Assembly (NCBI GenBank): GCA_013361975.1
Contig: JABFXB010000227.1
Span: 1 to 5,182 of the forward strand
Reading direction: 5' to 3'
Origin: Dermatophilaceae bacterium
Lineage (GTDB): Bacteria > Actinomycetota > Actinomycetes > Actinomycetales > Dermatophilaceae
Length of the DNA stretch: 5,182 bases
The notes under the pieces are model-generated. The model had not been told where the DNA came from and did no database searches. It saw only the letters and a program-made list of their open reading frames with translations. Positions 1 to 5,182 of this stretch are shown here, piece by piece. Each line of letters begins with the position of its first letter. The stretch's first letter is position 1. A program made the position numbers and the translations under genes.

Positions 1-13
1 ACCCGGCGGCATA

Positions 14-26
14 CCTCGTGGCGAGG
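14..26 (-). terminator. Weak hairpin after purU, possible operon end
   Basis: CCTCG (14-18) and CGAGG (22-26) form a perfect 5-bp stem with a 3-base loop, starting 11 bases after the purU stop. No T-tract follows in the transcript direction and the stem is short, so it is only a weak candidate for a terminator. The window ends too soon to tell whether another operon gene follows. Confidence 0.2.
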
Positions 27-36
27 GCACGGCCGG

Positions 37-927
37 TCAGAGGAGGACGACGGTCCTGTTGCCGTGCAGGACGACTCGCCCCTCGCAGTGCCACTTGACG
101 GCGTTCGACAGGGCCCGGCACTCGGTGTCCCGCCCGGCCGCGACGAGGTCCTCGGGGCCGAAGGAGTGGTCCACCTCGCGCACCTGCTGCGAGATGATCG
201 GGCCCTCGTCGAGCTCGCTGCTGACGTAGTGGGCCGTGGCGCCGACCGTCTTGACGCCCCGCTCCCACGCTTGGTGGTAGGGCTTGGCGCCCTTGAAGCT
301 CGGCAGGAACGAGTGGTGGATGTTGATGGCCCGACCAGTGAGCTGCTCCGTGAGGTCGTCGCTGAGGATCTGCATGTAGCGCGCGAGCACCACGAGCTCG
401 ATCTCGAAGCGGTCGACGAGGTCGAGCAGCCGCGCCTCGGCGTCGGGCTTGGTCGCCGCCGTGACCGGCACGTGGAAGAACGGGATCCCGTGCCACTCGA
501 CGAGCGCGCGGTGGTCGGGGTGGTTGGACACCACGGCCGCGATCTCCATGGGCAGCTCGCCGACGCGGGAGCGGAAGAGCAGGTCGTTGAGGCAGTGCGC
601 GAACTTCGACACCATGACGAGGACGCGCCGCTTCGCCGAGGCCTCGCGCAGCTCGAAGCGCATCCCGTGCCGCCCCGCCACCACGGCAAAGGCGTCGCGA
701 AGGGCCTCGACGCCCGGGTCGGCCTGGTCGTCGGCGATGGCGAAGTGCACCCTGAGGAAGAAGTGGCCGCCCCGCACGTCGTCGAACTGCTTCAGCTCGT
801 GGATGTCACCGTGCTGTTCCATGAGGAAGCCGGACACGGCGTGCACGAGGCCCGGCGCCTCGGGGCAGTCGAGCGTGAGGACGTAGCCGACCTGCTGCGG
901 GGTGACGGCAGCCGTGACGGTGCTCAT
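37..927 (-). CDS. purU: Formyltetrahydrofolate deformylase
   Basis: Hydrolyses 10-formyl-THF to formate and THF in the cytoplasm. The 296-residue protein is slightly longer than E. coli PurU (280). Residues about 13-90 form an ACT-type regulatory domain (VLTLDCPEAPGLVHAVSGFL). From about 100 comes the formyltransferase-fold catalytic domain (KRRVLVMVSKFAHCLNDLL; ARYMQILS near 182-189). The catalytic Asn-His-Asp set is visible as Asn202 and His204 in NIHHSFLPSFKGAKPY and Asp240 in SSELDEGPI; the His-to-Asp spacing of 36 matches GAR transformylase. The N-terminal ACT domain and the C-terminal GRDTECRALSNAVKW and GNRTVVL segments point to PurU, not PurN or Fmt. The ATG at 927 has an AGGAG 6 bases upstream. 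It follows sdaA after 37 bases and is probably last in the operon. Its job here is likely to recycle folate that sarcosine demethylation loads with one-carbon units. E. coli PurU responds to methionine and glycine; whether this one does is unknown. Confidence 0.97.
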   Translation of the reverse strand: MSTVTAAVTPQQVGYVLTLDCPEAPGLVHAVSGFLMEQHGDIHELKQFDDVRGGHFFLRVHFAIADDQADPGVEALRDAFAVVAGRHGMRFELREASAKRRVLVMVSKFAHCLNDLLFRSRVGELPMEIAAVVSNHPDHRALVEWHGIPFFHVPVTAATKPDAEARLLDLVDRFEIELVVLARYMQILSDDLTEQLTGRAINIHHSFLPSFKGAKPYHQAWERGVKTVGATAHYVSSELDEGPIISQQVREVDHSFGPEDLVAAGRDTECRALSNAVKWHCEGRVVLHGNRTVVLL

Positions 928-940
928 GCGAATCTCCTCT
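928..940 (-). promoter_or_regulatory. Ribosome binding site of purU
   Basis: Read on the minus strand this is AGAGGAGATTCGC followed by ATG. The AGGAG core (938-934) sits 6 bases before the start codon. It is the strongest Shine-Dalgarno match in the window, and it fits a gene that, unlike soxG and sdaA, is not coupled to its upstream neighbour by overlap. It fixes the purU start at 927. Confidence 0.8.
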
Positions 941-946
941 CATGGA

Positions 947-962
947 CGGGCTCGAGGGCCCG
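947..962 (-). other. Small GC hairpin between sdaA and purU
   Basis: CGGGC (947-951) and GCCCG (958-962) are perfect inverted arms around a 6-base loop. The hairpin lies directly after the sdaA stop and before the purU ribosome binding site. It has no T-run after it, so it does not look like an intrinsic terminator. It could mildly affect mRNA stability or readthrough, or be chance in such GC-rich sequence. Confidence 0.25.
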
Positions 963-964
963 GG

Positions 965-2368
965 TCAGCACTCGACGACGTTGACGGCGAGGCCGCCGCG
1001 CGACGTCTCCTTGTACTTGATCTTCATGTCTGCGCCCGTCTCGCGCATCGTCTTCACGGCCTGGTCGAGGGTGACCTTGTGCTGGCCGTCGCCCTGCAGC
1101 GCCAGCCGTGCGGCGTTGACCGCCTTGACGGAGGCGATCGCGTTGCGCTCGATGCACGGGATCTGCACGAGCCCGCCGACCGGGTCGCAGGTCAGGCCGA
1201 GGTTGTGCTCGATCCCGATCTCGGCGGCGTTCTCGACCTGCTCGGGCGTGCCGCCGAGCACGGCGCACAGGGCGGCTGCCGCCATCGAGCAGGCGGACCC
1301 GACCTCGCCCTGGCAGCCGACCTCGGCGCCGGAGATCGAGGCACCGAGCTTGACGATGATGCCGACGGCCGCTGCGGTGAGGAGGAACTCGACCACCCCG
1401 TCGTCGTCGGCGCCGTCGACGAACCGGGTGTAGAAGTGCAGGACGGCCGGGATGATGCCGGCCGCACCGTTCGTCGGCGCCGTGACGATGCGACCGCCGG
1501 ACGCGTTCTCCTCGTTGACGGCCAGGGCGTAGAGGTTGACCCACTCCATCGCCCACAGCGGGTCGGCCATCGAGCCACCAGAGGAGGCGCGCGCCTCCGC
1601 CTCCTGACGCCGCAGCCGGTCACGCAGCTCCGGCGCCCGGCGCCGCACCTTGAGCCCGCCCGGCAGGGTGCGCTCCTCGCGGGTGCAGCCGCTCTCGACG
1701 CACTCCTGCATGACGTCCCAGAGGTGCAGCAGCCGCGCGCGCACCTCGGGCTCCGGCCGCCAGGCGTGTTCGTTGGCCATCATGACGCCGGCGATCGAGA
1801 GCCCGGTCTCGCGGCAGCGCTGGAGCAGCTCGGCGCCCGTGGAGAAGGGGTGTGGCAGTGGGGTGGTATCGGCGACGACGCGGTCGGCGCCGATCGCCTC
1901 CTCGTCGACGACGAAGCCACCGCCCACCGAGTAGTACGTGCGCGCCGCGAGGGACCGTCCGGCGTCGTCGAAGGCCTCGAACGTCATGCCGTTGGGGTGC
2001 CCCGGCAACGTACGCCGCCGGTGGAGAACGAGGTCGACGTCGGGGTCGAAGGCGACGCGGTGAGTGCCGTCGAGCGCGATCTTGCGGTCGGCCCGGACAG
2101 CCTCCACCCGCGCCACCGCGTGTGACGTGTCGACGGTCTCGGGGTCCTCGCCCTCGAGGCCCAGCAGGACGGCACGGTCCGAGCCGTGCCCGTGACCCGT
2201 CGCGCCCAGCGACCCGTAGAGCTGCGCCTGCACCCTCGCCGTCCGGTCGAGCAGGCCCGAGCCGGCGAGCCCGGCGGCGAACCGCCGGGCTGCCCGCATC
2301 GGACCGACGGTGTGCGACGACGAGGGGCCGATGCCCACGGAGAACAGGTCGAGGGCGCTGAGCGACAT
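965..2368 (-). CDS. sdaA: L-serine ammonia-lyase (L-serine dehydratase), iron-sulfur, single-chain type
   Basis: Deaminates L-serine to pyruvate and ammonia in the cytoplasm with a [4Fe-4S] cluster, not PLP. The protein has 467 residues, close to the roughly 450-460 of single-chain bacterial enzymes. The N-terminal beta domain opens with LDLFSVGIGPSSSHTVGPM (6-24) and carries YYSVGGGFV. The C-terminal alpha domain has VTAPTNGAAGIIPAV (from about 295), AEVGCQGEVGSAC (Cys352), LTCDPVGG (Cys394), QIPCIERNA (Cys405) and ends in NVVEC, with Cys467 as the last residue. The Cys spacings of 42, 11 and 62 equal those I recall for the cluster ligands of the Legionella enzyme (343, 385, 396 and C-terminal 458). 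The ATG at 2368 is chosen because SSSHTVGP needs it, GGGAG lies 8 bases upstream, and it shares a base with the soxG stop. The frame runs open upstream to 2737, but that part overlays soxG and has no serine dehydratase sequence. In this operon it would drain serine made from sarcosine-derived glycine and methylene-THF. Confidence 0.97.
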   Translation of the reverse strand: MSLSALDLFSVGIGPSSSHTVGPMRAARRFAAGLAGSGLLDRTARVQAQLYGSLGATGHGHGSDRAVLLGLEGEDPETVDTSHAVARVEAVRADRKIALDGTHRVAFDPDVDLVLHRRRTLPGHPNGMTFEAFDDAGRSLAARTYYSVGGGFVVDEEAIGADRVVADTTPLPHPFSTGAELLQRCRETGLSIAGVMMANEHAWRPEPEVRARLLHLWDVMQECVESGCTREERTLPGGLKVRRRAPELRDRLRRQEAEARASSGGSMADPLWAMEWVNLYALAVNEENASGGRIVTAPTNGAAGIIPAVLHFYTRFVDGADDDGVVEFLLTAAAVGIIVKLGASISGAEVGCQGEVGSACSMAAAALCAVLGGTPEQVENAAEIGIEHNLGLTCDPVGGLVQIPCIERNAIASVKAVNAARLALQGDGQHKVTLDQAVKTMRETGADMKIKYKETSRGGLAVNVVEC

Positions 2369-2381
2369 CAGCGGTACTCCC
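2366..2381 (-). promoter_or_regulatory. soxG stop / sdaA start overlap (TGATG) with embedded ribosome binding site
   Basis: On the minus strand the soxG TGA (2370-2368) and the sdaA ATG (2368-2366) share one A. A GGGAG (2381-2377) in the last soxG codons lies 8 bases before the ATG. This arrangement usually means translational coupling by re-initiation; the coupling itself is inferred. Confidence 0.7.
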
Positions 2382-3045
2382 GCATCCCGTCGAGCAGCCA
2401 GCGCACGACGTGCGTCGTGAAGGAGGCACGCGGCATCACCCGCCAGGTCTCCTCCCCCGTGCGCCACAGGATCACTCCCGTGGAGCCGAGCAGCGTCGCG
2501 ACCGCTGCGCCGACCGGGAAGACGCGCGGGTGCAGGTCGAGCTCGCAGCTCTTCTCGAGCACGGACCGTGCGCGCGCCCCCGACAGCTCCAGCGTCGTGC
2601 GGTTGGCCGACACGTCGACCACCTGCCCCGGCTCCGAGCCGAGCGCGTGGGCCAGCCCGGCGGCATACGCCTCCGGCGACACACCCGTGTCGGCCTCGTC
2701 GGGACCGACGGCGAGGAACTCGTCGGGCGAGAGCCACAGAACGGCTTGGCCCCTCCCGTCGGCGCCCCCGGAGACGTGCCCGACACGGCTCGGCAGGTCG
2801 AGGCCGAGCACCTCGGCGAGCGTGCCGTCCCTCCCAGGCGTCGCGCGGATCGCGACCTGGGTCAGGAACGGCACCTCCCGCAGCTGCACCGCCGCACAGG
2901 ATCCGCGGAGCATCTCCTGCTCGAGGCCGTTGGCCGGGCTGCGCCGCAGGCCGAGCACGCGGGCCCGGTCGCCCGTCGACGAGCCTGCTGGGCCCTCCAC
3001 CGTCGTGCCCCCCAATCCCGTCATCGTCATCGTCTGCTCAGCCAT
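2368..3045 (-). CDS. soxG: Sarcosine oxidase gamma subunit
   Basis: Gamma subunit of heterotetrameric sarcosine oxidase, 225 residues. In the known complexes gamma binds no cofactor and has a fold related to the GcvT/YgfZ group, so its role is taken to be structural. Family-like segments are LRRSPANGLE (about 33-42), LREVPFLTQVAIR (55-67), LWLSPDEFLAVGP (103-115), VDVSANRTTLELSG (143-156), CELDLHPRVFPVG (167-179) and the C-terminal MPRASFTTHVVRWLLDGMREY (204-224). The first 30 or so residues are low-complexity (Thr, Gly, Ser) and unlike the core. The ATG at 3045 is chosen because it overlaps the soxA stop by 8 bases and has an AAGGGG about 9 bases upstream; Met6 and Met8 are possible but less favoured starts. 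The TGA stop shares its A with the sdaA ATG. Identity rests on motif resemblance plus its place directly after soxA. Confidence 0.93.
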   Translation of the reverse strand: MAEQTMTMTGLGGTTVEGPAGSSTGDRARVLGLRRSPANGLEQEMLRGSCAAVQLREVPFLTQVAIRATPGRDGTLAEVLGLDLPSRVGHVSGGADGRGQAVLWLSPDEFLAVGPDEADTGVSPEAYAAGLAHALGSEPGQVVDVSANRTTLELSGARARSVLEKSCELDLHPRVFPVGAAVATLLGSTGVILWRTGEETWRVMPRASFTTHVVRWLLDGMREYR

Positions 3046-3060
3046 CTCGCCTGGCCCCTT
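3038..3060 (-). promoter_or_regulatory. soxA stop / soxG start overlap (ATGGCTGA) with upstream AAGGGG
   Basis: On the minus strand ATGGCTGA holds both the soxG start (3045-3043) and the soxA stop (3040-3038), an 8-base overlap. AAGGGG (3060-3055) is a moderate Shine-Dalgarno match 9 bases before the ATG. The overlap suits coupled synthesis of two subunits of one complex. Confidence 0.6.
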
Positions 3061-5182
3061 CCTTGTCGTAGAGCACCGCGTCGGCCACCTCGACCTCGGC
3101 GAAGCGTCCTTCGAAGGACGCGATGAGCGTCTGGCCGATCCGCTCGCGGCCGGCCTTGACGAGCGCGAGGCCGAACGAGCGGCCCAGCGCCTGGGAGTGG
3201 TAGCTCGACGTGACGTGGCCGAGCATCGGGATCGGCCGCGAAGGCAGCCCCTCCCCCGTGTAGTCGCCGAGCGCTACGGGTTCGACGAGCTGCGCGCCTT
3301 CCGGCAGCCGCAGGCTCCGGTCGACGGGCAGCACGCTGACGAGCTGCTTGCGCTCGGCGGACGCGTGCGAGGCTCGCGAGTAGGACCGGTTGCCGACGAA
3401 GTCCTTCGTCGTCGAGACGATCCAGTCCATCCCGAGATCCTGCGGCGTGACCGTGCCGTCGGTGTCCTGACCGACGATCGGGTACGCCTTCTCGGCCCGG
3501 AGCACGTGCATCGTCTCGGTGCCGTAGGGCGTGATGTCGAAGTCGGCACCGGCCTCGGCGACGTCCTCCCACACCTGCAGGCCGTACCAGGTCGGCACGT
3601 TGATCTCGAAGGCGAGCTCACCCGAGAAGGTGATGCGGCAGATGCGCGCAGGGATGCCCGAGGCGAGCACCGTCTCGCGGAACTCCATGAACCCGAAGCC
3701 CTCTCGCGACACGTCGAGGTCTGGAGCCATGCGGGCGATGACGTCGCGCGACCGCGGTCCGACGACGGCGATCGTCGACCACTGCTCGGTCACCGACGTG
3801 CACACGACGTCGAGGTCGGGCCACTCGGTCTGTGACCACTCCTCGAGCCACTCGAGCACGCGGGCTGCCCCGCCCGTCGTGGTCGTCGCGAAGTAGCGGT
3901 CCTCCGCGAGACGCAGCACGACGCCGTCGTCGAAGACCATGCCGTCGGGCTTGCACATCACGCCGTAGCGGGCCTTGCCCACCGCGAGCTTCTTGAACGC
4001 GTTCGTGTAGAGGCGGTTCAGGAACTCCCCGGCGTCGGCGCCGCGGATCTCGATCTTGCCCAGCGTCGTGGCGTCCATGAAGGCGACGCCCTCGCGGGCG
4101 GCACGGCACTCGCGCGCCACCGCGGCGTCCATGTCCTCACCGGAACGGGGGTAGTACCACGGCCGCTTCCACTGACCCACGTCCTCGAACAGCGCTCCGT
4201 GAGCCTCGTGCCAGGGGTGGATCGACGTCGTGCGGGCGGCGTCGAAGAGGTCGCCGCGCGACCGGCCGGCGAGGGCTGCGAAGGCCACGGGGGTGAACGG
4301 AGCACGGAAGGTGGTGTTGCCGATGGCGCCTGGCGTGGGCCGTGCCGCACTCGCGGCGGCTGCAGCCATGCCCTCGTCCTGACCCGGCTGGCCGGGCGGG
4401 ATGGCACGCGTGTCGTCACCCGACAGCACCCGCGTCAGCAGGCCGATCGTGTTGACGGCCCCGATGCGGCCCTGGTCGACGCCGGTGCTGATCGACGTGT
4501 AGCGCTTGACGTGCTCGACCGAGCGCATGCCGGCACCGGTGGCGCGCAGCACGTCGGCGGCGGTGTTGTCTCGCTGCAGGTCGACGAAGTGCGTGCCGTA
4601 GCCGCCCTCGCGCCCCTCGACGACCCAGAGCTGACGCGTCCGGCCGGCCCTGGCGACACGCTCCTCAGCCACGGCCACCGCCGCGGACTCCATGGTGCCG
4701 TCGGCCGACCCGGCCTCGAACCCACTGGCGTGTGCGGCCGCCTGTCCGGCTGCGCTTCCCTCGGTCAGGCAGCCGTCGGTCCAGTAGGTGCCGCGGACGG
4801 CCCCGGCGAGGTGCTGGTTGCACACGGCCCCGGTGGGGACGAATCCCGCGAGGTCGTCGTCCCAGTGCAACGCACCCTGGCGCTGGCTGTGGAGGCTGAC
4901 GTTCGGCGTCCAGCCGCCCGAGACCGCGACGACGTCGCACGCCACCCGCTCGGCGTCGCCGATCAGAGCGCCCTCGGCGTCGATGCGGCCGACCCACGCG
5001 CCCTGGACGGCCGACTCGCCGTCGATGCCGACGACGGCGCAGCCCGTCCGCACCGGGAGGCCGGCGGCCTCGGCGGCGGAGGCGACGGAGGCGCTCGCCC
5101 CCTCGTCACGCGCGTCGACGACCTGCACCGACGCACCCGCGTCGATCAGCGCGTGCGCTGCGGCGTAGCCGGAGTCGTTCGT
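3038..5182 (-). CDS. soxA: Sarcosine oxidase alpha subunit, N-terminal part missing (window edge)
   Basis: Alpha subunit of the cytoplasmic heterotetrameric (alpha-beta-gamma-delta) sarcosine oxidase, which converts sarcosine, THF and O2 to glycine, 5,10-methylene-THF and H2O2. The frame is open to the window edge, giving 714 residues; family members are roughly 950-1000, so about 250 N-terminal residues, with the first dinucleotide-binding region, lie outside. Fragment residues 1 to about 150 are the rest of the NAD-binding oxidoreductase-like domain (TNDSGYAAA at the edge, later SGGWTPNVSL). Residues about 180-250 match the conserved middle region of SoxA, with EHVKRYTSISTGVDQGR near 223-239. 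An Ala-rich linker follows at about 268-282. A GcvT-like folate domain fills about 310-590 (LNRLYTNAF, then FDDGVV with Asp418/Asp419, where T-protein-fold enzymes carry a key Asp), then a GcvT C-terminal barrel to the end. An apparent GTG start at 5128 is an internal Val codon. The TGA stop lies inside the soxG start region (ATGGCTGA). Identification is firm. Confidence 0.96.
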   Translation of the reverse strand, partial: TNDSGYAAAHALIDAGASVQVVDARDEGASASVASAAEAAGLPVRTGCAVVGIDGESAVQGAWVGRIDAEGALIGDAERVACDVVAVSGGWTPNVSLHSQRQGALHWDDDLAGFVPTGAVCNQHLAGAVRGTYWTDGCLTEGSAAGQAAAHASGFEAGSADGTMESAAVAVAEERVARAGRTRQLWVVEGREGGYGTHFVDLQRDNTAADVLRATGAGMRSVEHVKRYTSISTGVDQGRIGAVNTIGLLTRVLSGDDTRAIPPGQPGQDEGMAAAAASAARPTPGAIGNTTFRAPFTPVAFAALAGRSRGDLFDAARTTSIHPWHEAHGALFEDVGQWKRPWYYPRSGEDMDAAVARECRAAREGVAFMDATTLGKIEIRGADAGEFLNRLYTNAFKKLAVGKARYGVMCKPDGMVFDDGVVLRLAEDRYFATTTTGGAARVLEWLEEWSQTEWPDLDVVCTSVTEQWSTIAVVGPRSRDVIARMAPDLDVSREGFGFMEFRETVLASGIPARICRITFSGELAFEINVPTWYGLQVWEDVAEAGADFDITPYGTETMHVLRAEKAYPIVGQDTDGTVTPQDLGMDWIVSTTKDFVGNRSYSRASHASAERKQLVSVLPVDRSLRLPEGAQLVEPVALGDYTGEGLPSRPIPMLGHVTSSYHSQALGRSFGLALVKAGRERIGQTLIASFEGRFAEVEVADAVLYDKEGARRDG

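Noticed and set aside
64..984. 306-residue open frame on the plus strand opposite purU
   Set aside because: It is antisense to nearly the whole purU gene, with a composition dominated by Val, Glu, Arg, His and Leu repeats and no recognisable motif.
902..2125. 407-residue open frame on the plus strand opposite sdaA
   Set aside because: It is a mirror of sdaA codons in very GC-rich sequence, with no recognisable domain.
2369..2737. In-frame upstream extension of sdaA (would give 590 residues)
   Set aside because: It overlays soxG, is Arg/Gly/Ala rich, and has no serine dehydratase sequence. The real N-terminus (MSLSALDLFSVGIGPSSSHT) begins at 2368 with a ribosome binding site.
2186..3835. 549-residue open frame on the plus strand opposite soxA, soxG and sdaA
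   Set aside because: It lies antisense to three well-recognised genes, is rich in Arg, Pro, Ala, Ser and Asp with no family motif, and spans gene borders. This is typical of stop-poor antisense frames in high-GC DNA.
5126..5128. GTG at 5128 as a soxA start
   Set aside because: The frame continues upstream with sequence matching the NAD-type domain (SGYAAAHALIDAGAS), so this codon is an internal Val.
1..5182. CRISPR, tRNA, mobile element, attachment site or riboswitch
   Set aside because: No direct repeat array, tRNA-like cloverleaf, transposase or terminal inverted repeats were seen. Nearly every base is inside four catabolic genes, leaving only 37- and 36-base gaps.

Overview
The window is very GC-rich. 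Its genes sit tightly packed on one strand (minus) and code with G or C at almost every third position, as in a high-GC actinobacterium, perhaps Micrococcales or Intrasporangiaceae-like. That placement is inferred from base composition and gene order only. No ribosomal or other marker gene is present.

Layout in the direction of transcription, from high to low coordinates: (1) soxA, the alpha subunit of heterotetrameric sarcosine oxidase, cut off at its N-terminal side by the window edge (3038-5182); (2) soxG, the gamma subunit (2368-3045), which overlaps soxA by 8 bases; (3) sdaA, a one-chain iron-sulfur L-serine ammonia-lyase (965-2368), which shares one base with the soxG stop codon; (4) a 37-base gap with a clear ribosome binding site; (5) purU, formyltetrahydrofolate deformylase (37-927); (6) 36 bases after purU that hold only a weak hairpin. 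There is no gene-free stretch above 40 bases.

Together the genes form the distal part of a sarcosine-use operon of the glyA-soxBDAG type. Sarcosine oxidase demethylates sarcosine to glycine, puts the methyl carbon on tetrahydrofolate as 5,10-methylene-THF, and makes H2O2. Serine hydroxymethyltransferase (GlyA, expected upstream but not seen) would join glycine and methylene-THF into serine. SdaA then deaminates serine to pyruvate and ammonia. PurU returns 10-formyl-THF to free THF plus formate, which keeps folate carrier available for the oxidase. soxB, soxD and glyA should lie beyond position 5182.

I do not see a new system here. The layout is a good example of a known catabolic operon. The points most worth a second look are the complete iron-sulfur ligand pattern of SdaA, including a cysteine as its very last residue; the placing of this oxidant-sensitive enzyme next to an H2O2-producing one; and the tight start/stop overlaps. 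Several very long open frames on the plus strand are GC-driven shadows and are not annotated.
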